Shown: positions 25,860 through 34,607 of the stretch, in pieces
How positions within the stretch are numbered: the first letter of the stretch is position 1
Layout of the letters: each line of letters opens with the position of its first letter
DNA from: Paenibacillus sp. JNUCC32
Lineage (GTDB): Bacteria; Bacillota; Bacilli; Paenibacillales; Paenibacillaceae
Direction of reading: 5' to 3'
DNA length: 64,000 nucleotides
Assembly: GCF_014863545.1 (NCBI RefSeq)
Contig: NZ_CP062260.1
Span: 4,039,001-4,103,000, forward strand
Made by a program: the position numbers and the translations under genes
Notes under the pieces: generated by a model
Database searches by the model: none
Told to the model about the DNA's origin: nothing
What the model saw: the letters and a program-made list of their open reading frames with translations, nothing else

Positions 25860-26195
25860 TTGAGTCATCAACCGAAAAGAGGGCTTCAATCCCAAACAAG
25901 CCTCGGTATCCCGGGTCTCATCCCTGGATACCCTTACTATCCTTATCCATACTATCCACCGTTTTATCCGCCGGTCTATCCGTTTCCTCCGTATTACCCG
26001 GGGTATCCCGGATTTCCCGGACATGGGCATGGGCATGGGCACGGTCCTTGGCATCCGGGACATGGCCCAGGACCGTGGCATCCGGGCGGACCTGGACATG
26101 GCCCCGGTGGACCTGGCGGTCCTGGACATGGGCACGGCCCCGGCGGTCCCGGGTACGGGCCGAGGGGTGCGAGAATGCAGCGCAACAAGCGTTAA
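25860..26195 (+). CDS. His/Gly/Pro/Tyr-rich low-complexity protein
   Basis: A 111-residue protein in three blocks: a short basic start, a Pro/Tyr block (YPYYPYPYYPPFYPPVYPFP, about 25-45), and a Gly/His/Pro block (GHGHGHGHGPWHPGHGPGPW, then GGPGHGPGGPGG) ending in basic RMQRNKR. The likely start is a TTG at 25860 with AGAGG nine bases before; an ATG at 25626 in the same frame would add 78 residues of unlikely composition. Tyr/Pro/Gly-rich proteins of this kind occur in spore coats and exosporium, and the His pairs could bind metal. A strong terminator follows. No catalytic domain. Confidence 0.6.
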   Translation: MSHQPKRGLQSQTSLGIPGLIPGYPYYPYPYYPPFYPPVYPFPPYYPGYPGFPGHGHGHGHGPWHPGHGPGPWHPGGPGHGPGGPGGPGHGHGPGGPGYGPRGARMQRNKR

Positions 26196-26238
26196 ACACG
26201 ACTTCAAGCAAGCCCCATGAAGCCGGATTGTCGCCGCA

Positions 26239-26272
26239 AACAAACCGCCCGGAAGAATCCGGGCGGTTTGTT
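26239..26272. terminator. Strong bidirectional terminator
   Basis: A perfect 15-bp stem AACAAACCGCCCGGA/TCCGGGCGGTTTGTT with a four-base loop lies between the convergent genes ending at 26195 and 26303. Confidence 0.85.
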
Positions 26273-26302
26273 CATCGTTCATGATGCATATGAGAATAAC
26301 CC

Positions 26303-26980
26303 TTATCGTCTTTTCGTGGTTTCTTCACGATCCGGGCTTACAATGTTAGGACTCACGGCGCCGCCATTGCCATCGCCATAGCCTTGATACAGGTTAGGGT
26401 CCGGCACGGCATCCTCGGTGGCAGCAGCCGCTTCAGAACGCGAATCTACCGGTGCTCCCGTACCGCTGTAGGTACCTTCTTCGCGGTAATGATGTTCATT
26501 GAGCGCGCTGTTGCTGCGGAATATATCATATACCTGGCCACCGTTCGACTCATCGGCATCCACCATGACCAGAATATGCCCTTCATCGACGTAGCCCCCA
26601 TATTCCTCCGCTTGATCTTCCGGAATGCCAAGGCCGATCAGGCCTCCTACCAACCCGCCTGCACCGGCACCCACGGCGGCGCCCGTCAGCGTTGCCGCGA
26701 TCGGTCCAGCGGCAATGATCGGACCAATGCCCGGAATGGCCAATGCGCCAAGACCTGCGAGCAATCCGGTGACGCCGCCCAGCACGCCGCCGGTAGCCGC
26801 TCCGGAGGCCAATCCCTCGGGCGCTTTGGTCCCGGTCTCGTCCTGAATATGGGAAGATTCGCCGCGATCCTTGGCAATGACAGAGATTTCATCGGCTCTG
26901 AATCCTTGCTGCTTTAGTTCCTCAATGGCTCGGGTTGCTTCCTGCTCCGTCCGAAAAGCTCCTACAATTTTCTGAGTCAT
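26303..26980 (-). CDS. General stress protein, YflT/GSP17M-like
   Basis: A 225-residue protein. Residues 1-45 (IVGAFRTEQEATRAIEELKQ and DEISVIAKD) form the GSP17M/YflT domain, a small ferredoxin-like fold. Residues about 58-118 are a Gly/Ala-rich hydrophobic stretch with glycine-zipper spacing, which may insert in a membrane. Residues 122-165 (DEGHILVMVDADESNGGQVYDIFR) resemble a second stress domain. The tail is hydrophilic. GGAGG precedes the ATG. I looked for a sigma-B promoter upstream and found GTTTAA without a properly spaced GGG element. Divergent from the gene at 27216. Confidence 0.75.
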   Translation of the reverse strand: MTQKIVGAFRTEQEATRAIEELKQQGFRADEISVIAKDRGESSHIQDETGTKAPEGLASGAATGGVLGGVTGLLAGLGALAIPGIGPIIAAGPIAATLTGAAVGAGAGGLVGGLIGLGIPEDQAEEYGGYVDEGHILVMVDADESNGGQVYDIFRSNSALNEHHYREEGTYSGTGAPVDSRSEAAAATEDAVPDPNLYQGYGDGNGGAVSPNIVSPDREETTKRR

Positions 26981-27215
26981 ATGAATTCCTCCTATTTGGT
27001 CATTTTCGGTTATCGCTGTACATCCCTAAATTAAACGCCAGCCGCCATAATCAAACAAGGAAACCGAATAACCGCTTGTAAAGAACCCCGTCGCAGAGCC
27101 GAAACTTCCACATATCGCCATGGAACGGGACTGGTAATATTTAACTCCATAAGCATTCATGTTAATATAGCAAGTAAGCACTTGTACCTTAAAAATTGAA
27201 TAGGTTGGTGATTCC

Positions 27216-28169
27216 ATGAACTGGTTCAAGCCTTTCGAGGACGATCTTGCCGCCGCTTTCTCGGCCTGCGAAGCAAGGCTGTCCGAATTCCCTGCTCCCC
27301 TGAACCAAATCGGTCTTTCATACCTCAGAAAGTTTGACGTCTTTGAGCAGGACAGTTCCAAAAATTACATCTGCTATCTGCTTCCCTTCTGGATGAAAGA
27401 ACGGACCGCACTCCCTGCCGATATTTACCGTGATCTCTCCACGGCCAACATTATCGGCATGTTATACTACTTCATTCAAGACGACATCATGGACTCGCCT
27501 CATGACGGCCAGTCCTCTATCGATCCGAAACACCATCTCACGCTTGCCAACCTGCTGTATTACGAATTTCTCACATCCTATCAACCCTACTTCCCGGCAA
27601 ATTCAGAATTCTGGTCTTATCTCAAACACTATACACACGAATGGTCGGAAGGCGTCATCCATGAAACCCGGGAGGATTACTTCAAGCACGACAGGGCCAT
27701 GGTTGCCAAAAAGGCGGCTCCCGTGAAGCTGGGAAGCACCGCCGCACTGCTTCTATCGGATCAAGCAGACCTTATTCCACGAACGAACGATGTGATGAAT
27801 CATGTGCTGCTTACCTTGCAGATGATGGACGATTGGACCGATTGGAAGCAGGATCTTGCAGATGGCAGCTACAACTGCCTGCTCTCCCTTATTAAATCGG
27901 AACGGGGGCAACCGCAGGACGCTGTTCTAACGATATCCGAAGTACAGGAAGCCATCTTTATCAACAACATGCTGAAGCCTTATGCAGAGATTGCCGCTGC
28001 CACCCATGCCCATCTCTTATCGGTTGATATCGAGGCTCCGCACCTGATTTCCTTCCATCAAACCATGGTGGATGAACTTCAGAACGAAGCGAATCATATC
28101 GAAAACAGTAAAAAAACCTTGTCTTTTGGCGGGTTAAATTACCACTTGTCTATTCTAAACAAAAAATAA
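27216..28169 (+). CDS. Class I isoprenoid-synthase-like enzyme (putative peptide prenyltransferase)
   Basis: A 317-residue all-helical protein. DDIMD (89-93) is the first Asp-rich metal motif of polyprenyl synthases, and DDWTDWKQD (205-213) is in the place of the second. KKAAPVKL (165-172) matches the Lys-Thr segment of the same fold. Known relatives either build prenyl diphosphates or, as in ComQ, attach a prenyl group to a Trp of the ComX pheromone. No other terpene gene is nearby. The next gene, 72 bases away, encodes an NHLP-type precursor ending in Trp, so peptide prenylation is the best inference. A plain terpene synthase remains possible. GGTTGGTG precedes the ATG. Confidence 0.7.
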   Translation: MNWFKPFEDDLAAAFSACEARLSEFPAPLNQIGLSYLRKFDVFEQDSSKNYICYLLPFWMKERTALPADIYRDLSTANIIGMLYYFIQDDIMDSPHDGQSSIDPKHHLTLANLLYYEFLTSYQPYFPANSEFWSYLKHYTHEWSEGVIHETREDYFKHDRAMVAKKAAPVKLGSTAALLLSDQADLIPRTNDVMNHVLLTLQMMDDWTDWKQDLADGSYNCLLSLIKSERGQPQDAVLTISEVQEAIFINNMLKPYAEIAAATHAHLLSVDIEAPHLISFHQTMVDELQNEANHIENSKKTLSFGGLNYHLSILNKK

Positions 28170-28241
28170 TAGATTTTATATTTGTTCCATGGTATTCTTT
28201 AAGAGTAAAAAATAACCAATTTATTTGAAAGGGTGATTCTT

Positions 28242-28481
28242 ATGACGACAGAAGCCATCTTTCAAACACAATTGATTCAAAAAGCCTGGGAGGATCCTAG
28301 CTTTAAGGCAAGACTGCTGAGCGATCCAAAGTCCGCGATCAAGGAAGTTCTTGGTGTACGGATTCCCGACCACATCGAGATTCGAACGCTTGAAGAGAAT
28401 CCGGGCGAGCTGTATCTGGTCATCCCTCCGAATCCGACTAGCGTGATCAAATCGGAAGCCAAGGAAAGAGCCATCTGGTAA
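28242..28481 (+). CDS. NHLP (nitrile-hydratase-like) leader RiPP precursor
   Basis: A 79-residue protein. Residues 9-65 match the NHLP leader: IQKAWEDPSFKARLLSDPKS, then KEVLGVRIPDHIEIRTLEE and LYLVIPPNP. This leader derives from the alpha subunit of nitrile hydratase and directs modification of a C-terminal core peptide. Here only 14 residues follow (TSVIKSEAKERAIW), the last being Trp79. The usual Gly-Gly or Ala-Gly cleavage site is missing, and no Cys metal-binding site is present, so it is not a nitrile hydratase. The ATG at 28242 follows AAAGGGTG. The upstream isoprenoid enzyme is the likely modifier. No dedicated protease or ABC exporter is seen in the window. Confidence 0.85.
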   Translation: MTTEAIFQTQLIQKAWEDPSFKARLLSDPKSAIKEVLGVRIPDHIEIRTLEENPGELYLVIPPNPTSVIKSEAKERAIW

Positions 28482-28557
28482 AGACTACATAACAGCCTGG
28501 ACATTTCATAAATAGATGAATAGGTAAAAAGAGTGGGGACGGTAACCGCCATCGCTG

Positions 28558-28590
28558 CCGCAGCTTAGCGAATCATTCGCAAGCTGCGGG
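28558..28590. repeat. Hairpin spanning the stop codon of histidine kinase 28573-30462
   Basis: CCGCAGCTT pairs with AAGCTGCGG and, inside, GCGAAT with ATTCGC. It lies between the convergent precursor and kinase genes but has no T run on either strand, so it is not a standard terminator. Confidence 0.5.
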
Positions 28591-30462
28591 AAGCGTAATG
28601 ACGGCATCGGTCCCCACTCCTTGTTTACTCGTAAAATAAATGTCCCCATCCATGGCCTCGATAATTCGGAAGGTCACCATCAGGCCAAGGCCCGTACCCT
28701 TCGTTTTGTTAGAGAAATAGGGCTCTCCCAGACGTGCCAGCACATCCGGCCCCATCCCCTCTCCATTATCCACCACATGAATAAACACCTGGCCTTGCTG
28801 GCGATAGCAGCGGATATGAACCAGCCCTTCGTCGCCCAGCGCCTCAATGCTGTTCTTCACGATGTTAATGAAGGCCTGCTTGAATTTCGAGGAATTGCCC
28901 CGAATCGTAATATCCTCCGGAATATCGACGGTAATTCTGCCTCCTTGCAGATGAGCCAGCGGGCCGAGTATGCCTTCGATATGCTTGAACTCCTCGGATA
29001 TCCGCAGCACCGTGTCTTTGCCGAATTCCGGCTTGGCAAAGGTTAAGAAATCCGTAATGATGCCCGAGGCACGGTCCAGCTCGACCAAGGCCAGATCCAG
29101 ATACTCCCGTTCGGTGGACTGGGCTTTTCCGGTGAGGAGCTGCAGGAATCCCCGCGTCACTTGCAGCGGGTTGCGAACCTCATGCGCGACCGATGCCGCA
29201 AGCTCACTGATGATCTCCATCTTCTCCGAACGCTGCAGCTCATTGTTGAACATCTCAAGCTCTTTGGAGTATTGAAGCATCTGTTCGTGATTTTTGGCAA
29301 AATGCCGTCCGAGAATAACGATGAGCGCAATGATGAAGCTGACGATGCCCCATTTCCAGAGGAACAGATTGTAGCTGCCCCGGGTCAGGAAAAACTGCAG
29401 CAGCTCGCCCAAACCCACAATGGCAAACACCGCAAAGCCGGCGTTGAAAATAATGGCGTCCTTATTTCCCTTAACGGCATAGTACATCGAGCTTCCGACC
29501 AGCAGTACGAATTGAACAATCATGACAAAACCCAGGACCTGAACGGAGAAAAAATAATACAGGTCGAACCATTGATTAAAGGCCCATTGATTGAAGATCA
29601 GGAACAGGCCGCAGAACAGCGAATAGAACACCTGGAACTTCCGAAGTTTGCGCAGCACGCCCCTCCAGCCGGGGCCGAAGATTTTTTCAAAAAAGAGACT
29701 GAACGAAGGAAGTAAAATAAATAATGAGATGTCATATAACTGAGTATATAAATTTCCATATTCATCAAAAATCGTATAAAGAAACGGGGAGTATGTAAAT
29801 ACCAGTATGCCAACGGATAAAATAATAAACGATAAGGACAGGACGGTAATCAAATATTTTCTGTTCAGAAACACGGCGCAGATCAGCATCACCAATGCAA
29901 TAAAAACAAAGGCGCTCCCGAGGATGATATCCACCAGATTCGACTTCACGAATTGGTTCAACAGATCATGATAATTGCCGACCAGTATTTTCCCTTCCAT
30001 CGTCACATGATCTCGCGCGGTTTCCAGCCAGATGTACAGATCCTTCCCGAGCAAGTCCTGATGAAGGGGAAGCAAAATGTAGTTCAGCTCATAATTGTAC
30101 GTACGAGTTGATTCGTAAATCTTCTCATGGTCCGCATATACCGCAACCTGCTGTCCGTGCAGCTTGTCAATCAAAATGCCGGGGGATGCCGATGATATTT
30201 CGGGAATCTTCATTTGAATCCATGCGGATGCCTTGGCATGCGGCTTGGAAGGCGTCGAAGCTCCGGTCGAAGTTACCAGCCAGTCATCCCTGTGGGCCGG
30301 TACGCTGTCCGGTACCCCTCGGGTTTCGGACCAAAGGATTTTCCACTCCTTAATCGCTGCCCGAGCTGCCGTTTCTTCGGTGGCAAAGACAAGCCCAGGT
30401 AACCCCTGGCTAAAAGCTATAACGATGATCAGGAACACAGCGATTCTCCATCCAGACCTCAT
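28573..30462 (-). CDS. Multi-pass sensor histidine kinase (copy 1)
   Basis: A 629-residue kinase. It has a signal peptide (1-27), an extracytoplasmic domain of about 150 residues, about seven membrane helices (175-385), a short coiled linker and the catalytic core: phosphoryl-accepting His427 in AASVAHEVRNPLQ, N-box NIVKNSIEA, G1 box DNGEGMG and G2 box KGTGLGL. The layout is the 7TMR-DISM type, and the core resembles sporulation kinases of Bacillota. No response regulator gene is adjacent, so it probably feeds a phosphorelay elsewhere. It converges on the prenyl-enzyme and precursor pair and is a paralogue of the kinase upstream. GAGGTG precedes the ATG. Confidence 0.88.
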   Translation of the reverse strand: MRSGWRIAVFLIIVIAFSQGLPGLVFATEETAARAAIKEWKILWSETRGVPDSVPAHRDDWLVTSTGASTPSKPHAKASAWIQMKIPEISSASPGILIDKLHGQQVAVYADHEKIYESTRTYNYELNYILLPLHQDLLGKDLYIWLETARDHVTMEGKILVGNYHDLLNQFVKSNLVDIILGSAFVFIALVMLICAVFLNRKYLITVLSLSFIILSVGILVFTYSPFLYTIFDEYGNLYTQLYDISLFILLPSFSLFFEKIFGPGWRGVLRKLRKFQVFYSLFCGLFLIFNQWAFNQWFDLYYFFSVQVLGFVMIVQFVLLVGSSMYYAVKGNKDAIIFNAGFAVFAIVGLGELLQFFLTRGSYNLFLWKWGIVSFIIALIVILGRHFAKNHEQMLQYSKELEMFNNELQRSEKMEIISELAASVAHEVRNPLQVTRGFLQLLTGKAQSTEREYLDLALVELDRASGIITDFLTFAKPEFGKDTVLRISEEFKHIEGILGPLAHLQGGRITVDIPEDITIRGNSSKFKQAFINIVKNSIEALGDEGLVHIRCYRQQGQVFIHVVDNGEGMGPDVLARLGEPYFSNKTKGTGLGLMVTFRIIEAMDGDIYFTSKQGVGTDAVITLPAACE

Positions 30463-30576
30463 GGACGCACCTCAAACATTATAATGGGTGATTCTCTTAC
30501 TGTGTTATTCGCTGCGACAAAACCTTCCACCTTCTAATTTTCGGAAAAATGATAAAATTTTCTATTAATGATATAA

Positions 30577-30604
30577 CAAAGAGAGATGCAGCGCGGCATC
30601 TCTC
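30577..30604 (-). terminator. Terminator between the two histidine kinases
   Basis: GAGAGATGC (30581-30589) pairs with GCATCTCTC (30596-30604), followed on the minus strand by TTTGTTATAT. It separates the two kinase genes, so each may have its own promoter. Confidence 0.65.
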
Positions 30605-30616
30605 TCGATTGGAAAT

Positions 30617-32530
30617 CTAATCTTCCACTGAATCAGGAACGGACGGAAAGCGAATGATCGCCTCGGTGCCGCTTCCTTTTTCACTGATAAAATGAATGGT
30701 TCCTCGCATCGCTTCGATGATCCGGAAGGTGACCATCAGGCCAAGCCCCGTCCCTTTCGACTTATTCGAGAAATACGCCTCGCCCAGCCTCTCCAGATCC
30801 CCAGCCTCTATTCCAATGCCGTCATCTTGGATGTGAATCACGACTTCACCTGATTCGGCATAGGCCCAGATGCGAATAACGCCTTCTCCATCCAGTGCCT
30901 CGATGCTGTTCTTGACGATATTAATCATCGCTTGCTTCAGTTTGGACGAATTACCGGTGATGTATAATTCCTTGGCGTCATCCAGTTCGATCGTGCCCCC
31001 GCTCAGATTCGCAAGCGGCAGCAGAATGCCTTTCACATGCTTCAGCTCCTCATACACGTTCAGCCTGGTCTCATGCTCCAATTCAGGCTTGGCAAACGTG
31101 AGGAAATCCGTGATGATCCCGGAAGCCCGGTCCAGTTCTTTCAGCGCCAAGCCAAAATACTCCTTTTCCGTCTGCTTGGAGTTCTCGGCCAGAAGCTGCA
31201 TGAAGCCGCGCGTCACTTGCAGCGGATTTCGAACCTCGTGCGCAACCGAAGCGGCGAGCTCGCTGATGATCTCCATTTTCTCCGATCGCTGAAGTTCGTG
31301 ATTAAACATCTCCAGCTCCCGGGAATATTGCAGCACTTGCTCATGGCTTCGGGCGAATTTACGCCCCAGCAATATGATCAGGGAGACGATCAGGCCGATA
31401 ACGCCCCATTTCCACAGAAAGAGCTCATAATGCCCGTCATGGTAATAGAAGGCCAGCATATCTCCGAGCGTCGCTATCGCCATCATGCCGAAGCCTGCGG
31501 TAAAAATATAAGCGTCCTTGTTGCGCTTGGCAGCGTACAGAATCGTGGTACCGATCAGCAGTACCATCTGCAGGATAATCAGGATGCCGAGAATCTTCAC
31601 GGAGAAGAAATAGTACATATCATAAAACGAATGATGGCTCAGAACATGTACCGCAAGGAAAACCAGGCAGATCCCGGAGTAGGCCATCTGAATTCTTCGG
31701 CCGTAGCGAATGATCCGGTAGGGACCGGGTCCGTAGATTTTCTCGAAATAGAAATACAGCGCCGGCAAAACGGTGAAAAGCGAAATATCAAATACCGAGA
31801 CCCATACGCTGCCGAGTTCGCCATAAAAGGTGTACAGGAACGGCGAGTACGTAATTAGCAAGGCTCCGCTTGCCAGAATGATCACGCTCAGGGACAGCCA
31901 GCTGGATACCGTATGCTTCGGAAGGAACAAGCAGCAGAAGAACATGACCACCGCAATAAACAAAAAGGAGCTGCCTAATATAAAATCCTCCAAATCCTTC
32001 TTGATAAAACCTCTACGCAGATCATCATACTCGCCGAGCATGATCTCGCTATCGATGCCTAACGTCATATCGCTAGAACCGTTAGTCCATATATAAACGG
32101 TTTTGCCGGCATCATCCGGATGAAAAGGAAGCAGCAGCGAATGATTCGTATACATATAGTCCCGCTTGGCTTCATACACCGGTTCGTCGTTCAAGAAAGC
32201 CAGAACATCCTGCCCCTTGATCCGGTCAATCATAATGGCCGATTGTTTCCAAGGAAGGTCGGGCAGGGTAAAACGATTCCATGCTGAAGATACCCCATCT
32301 GACTTTGGGGGTTCTTTGTTCTCTGGTGTCCCTGTCAGCCAACCGCTTGAATTCCGAATGCCGGCCGGCGAAACAACCTCCTGTTGTTCGTTATCCCACA
32401 TAAACTGCCAATCAGGTATCACGGTATGAGCACGCTCAGCATCCGATTGTCCCGGTGATAAAATCGATATAATCAGCAGCAGCGGCACGACCAGCAGAAG
32501 CAGGAATATGGATTTGGGCATATCCTTCAT
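30617..32530 (-). CDS. Multi-pass sensor histidine kinase (copy 2)
   Basis: A 637-residue kinase with the same plan as its neighbour: signal peptide, extracytoplasmic domain (about 35-185), seven membrane helices, then HisKA (AASVAHEVRNPLQVTRGFMQ) and HATPase (NIVKNSIEALDGEG, DDGIGIEAGD, KGTGLGLMVTFR). The cytoplasmic halves of the two proteins are nearly superimposable, while the extracytoplasmic domains differ much more. This is what is expected after a duplication in which the sensor part changes its ligand. AGAGGTG precedes the ATG at 32530. No response regulator is nearby. Confidence 0.88.
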   Translation of the reverse strand: MKDMPKSIFLLLLVVPLLLIISILSPGQSDAERAHTVIPDWQFMWDNEQQEVVSPAGIRNSSGWLTGTPENKEPPKSDGVSSAWNRFTLPDLPWKQSAIMIDRIKGQDVLAFLNDEPVYEAKRDYMYTNHSLLLPFHPDDAGKTVYIWTNGSSDMTLGIDSEIMLGEYDDLRRGFIKKDLEDFILGSSFLFIAVVMFFCCLFLPKHTVSSWLSLSVIILASGALLITYSPFLYTFYGELGSVWVSVFDISLFTVLPALYFYFEKIYGPGPYRIIRYGRRIQMAYSGICLVFLAVHVLSHHSFYDMYYFFSVKILGILIILQMVLLIGTTILYAAKRNKDAYIFTAGFGMMAIATLGDMLAFYYHDGHYELFLWKWGVIGLIVSLIILLGRKFARSHEQVLQYSRELEMFNHELQRSEKMEIISELAASVAHEVRNPLQVTRGFMQLLAENSKQTEKEYFGLALKELDRASGIITDFLTFAKPELEHETRLNVYEELKHVKGILLPLANLSGGTIELDDAKELYITGNSSKLKQAMINIVKNSIEALDGEGVIRIWAYAESGEVVIHIQDDGIGIEAGDLERLGEAYFSNKSKGTGLGLMVTFRIIEAMRGTIHFISEKGSGTEAIIRFPSVPDSVED

Positions 32531-32699
32531 CTAGTCAGCACCTCTAACCGTTATTGTCAATATAAATCCGTCTTCTTCTCCATCCTTTGCATCGATTCGA
32601 CAAACTTCGTGTTCATTTACAATCAATATAACATGAAATGCCAGGTATCGTTTGTAAAATTTTATTTACGTTCATACCGACAACCGGCTGAAAAGCAAG

Positions 32700-32738
32700 A
32701 ATGGCGGTGCAAGGATCATATCCTTGAGCACCGCCATT
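32700..32738 (-). terminator. Hairpin terminator after SulP gene
   Basis: AATGGCGGTGC pairs with GCACCGCCATT, with an inner AAGGA/TCCTT stem; TTCTTGCTTTT follows on the minus strand. Confidence 0.6.
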
Positions 32739-32814
32739 TCTTCATTTGGCATGTTCTTCATCTGACAAACCTTACCTCTATTGAGCACACCTGCTTACAG
32801 AATGACTAATGCTT

Positions 32815-34311
32815 CTAATGCGTAGAGTTTGAAGCAAGGCCGATTTTATCGACCATCCGCTGGCTTTCGTCGTTCAACCCTATGAGCGTGAGGTCTTTCC
32901 CCGCTTCCTTGTACTTATGCCATACCTTCGAAATGGCATTCGTTGCTGACTGATCCCATACATGGGATTTGGAAAAATCAATCACGACATGTTCCGGATC
33001 ATCGTTCACGTCAAACAGATTTACAAAATACATCATCGTTCCGAAAAACAGCTGTCCCCGGATTTCGTATACCTTGGTGCCGTTCGGCTGCATATGCGGC
33101 ACGGCGTGAATTTTGGCCATCTTCCACCCGAAATTCAGGGCGCTTAAGATAATCCCGATCATGACCCCGATGGCCAGATTATGAGTCGCTACCACAATAA
33201 TAACCGTTGCCAGCATGACGATGGCATCCCCTAACGGCACGCGGTGAAGCGTGCGAAGCGATCCCCATTCAAACGTGCCGATCGAAACCATGAACATGAC
33301 CCCGACAAGCGCCGCCATCGGAATCTGTTTCACGACATCCCCGAGCACAATGATGAGGAACAGCAGAAACACGCCGGACACCAAGGTGGATAACCGGGTG
33401 CGCCCTCCCGATTTCACATTAATCACCGTCTGTCCGATCATGGCGCAGCCCGCCATGCCGCCAAAGAATCCGGTGATCACGTTGGAAACGCCCTGACCGC
33501 GGATTTCCCGGTTCTTGTCGCTGCCCGTCTCGGTCATCTCATCCACGAGCGACGCGGTAAGCAGCGATTCCGTCATCCCGACGACAGCAAGAGCCAGGGA
33601 AATAGGCAATATCGTCATGATCATGTCCAGGCTCACGATTACATTCGGAATGTGGAAGAACGGCAGTGCCTGTGTAATGTTGCCCATGTCCCCGACCGTT
33701 TGCACCGGGGCTTTGAACCAAACCGCAACGATCGTCATCACGATGATCGCAACGAGTGCCGATGGAACCGCTCTGGTTATCAGCGGCAATAAATAAATGA
33801 TCAACAGCGTGCCGATCACCATCAAGTACATCGGCCACGATTCGCCCTTGAAATTCGGAAGCTGGGCCAGAAAAATGATGATGGCCAGGGAATTCACGAA
33901 GCCGGTGATGACCGGCTGGGGAACAAACGTGATAAAACGTCCGAACTTGAGCGCTCCCATCAACCATTGCAAGATTCCCGTCAGAATCGTTGCCGCATAC
34001 AAATACTCGATCCCGTGCATAGCCACAAGCGGTCCCATCAATGACGCCATGGCCCCTGTCGCCGCTGAGATCATGCCGGGACGGCCGCCGAAAAACGAAA
34101 TGCTGACGGCAATCACGAAGGACGCATAGAGTCCCACCATCGGATCAACGCCTGCCATGATGGAGAAGGCGATCGCTTCCGGGATGAGAGCGAACGCTAC
34201 CGTCAGACCCGATAAAATATCTTTGCGCGAGTTGCCAAAGAAGCCTTGTCTAATCCATTGAAACAAAGTCCTGATCACTTCCTGTTCTGTTGTTGGTTGT
34301 TGACAATCCAC
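32815..34311 (-). CDS. SulP family anion transporter with STAS domain
   Basis: A 498-residue permease. The membrane domain (about 30-410) has the SulP signature near the start ([20 protein letters not shown]) and [16 protein letters not shown]. The last 75 residues are a STAS domain ([20 protein letters not shown] and [19 protein letters not shown]) that controls transport through the cytoplasmic side. SulP proteins carry sulfate, bicarbonate or dicarboxylates; the substrate here is not readable. The start is a GTG with a weak ribosome site, so the first few residues are uncertain. It is a single gene. Confidence 0.88.
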   Translation of the reverse strand: MDCQQPTTEQEVIRTLFQWIRQGFFGNSRKDILSGLTVAFALIPEAIAFSIMAGVDPMVGLYASFVIAVSISFFGGRPGMISAATGAMASLMGPLVAMHGIEYLYAATILTGILQWLMGALKFGRFITFVPQPVITGFVNSLAIIIFLAQLPNFKGESWPMYLMVIGTLLIIYLLPLITRAVPSALVAIIVMTIVAVWFKAPVQTVGDMGNITQALPFFHIPNVIVSLDMIMTILPISLALAVVGMTESLLTASLVDEMTETGSDKNREIRGQGVSNVITGFFGGMAGCAMIGQTVINVKSGGRTRLSTLVSGVFLLFLIIVLGDVVKQIPMAALVGVMFMVSIGTFEWGSLRTLHRVPLGDAIVMLATVIIVVATHNLAIGVMIGIILSALNFGWKMAKIHAVPHMQPNGTKVYEIRGQLFFGTMMYFVNLFDVNDDPEHVVIDFSKSHVWDQSATNAISKVWHKYKEAGKDLTLIGLNDESQRMVDKIGLASNSTH

Positions 34312-34607
34312 TCTCAGAATTGTCCCGGTCCGTTAGTCGCTTTTTCGATTATAACGGGATCATTTTAAAATTTCATTGTTCAATTTAAGGGAAATAATCC
34401 ACGAAATCATTCATTTTCTCTCATTTATCTTGTGTTTGGTCCATTTTCCTTATTTGAAAATTTTCATAATACGTCAACCGACAGGGAAAGATAGAGCTTG
34501 CTTGGTTTACCATAACCTGATTGTTTCGGGATTCATTCTTGATTCAGCGGGTAAAGTCGAAGTATAGAAACCTATTGTAATTGAAAACAAGGAAGGAGAT
34601 GGACACG

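Noticed and set aside
25689..26282. Open minus-strand frames opposite the His/Gly/Pro-rich gene, one reading as Pro/Cys/Gly repeats
   Set aside because: They are the complement of a low-complexity coding region; no ribosome site fits and composition follows from the repeats.
26981..27080. Sigma-B promoter for the YflT-like stress gene
   Set aside because: GTTTAA is present on the minus strand, but the GGG element is only four bases away instead of 12-14.
27216..28169. Calling the isoprenoid enzyme comQ
   Set aside because: The fold and Asp-rich motif agree, but no comX-like gene or HisKA_3-type comP is present, and a second Asp-rich motif is found here; the name would overstate the evidence.
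28558..28590. Hairpin between the NHLP precursor and the kinase as a terminator
   Set aside because: The stem is good but there is no T run on either strand; kept only as a repeat.
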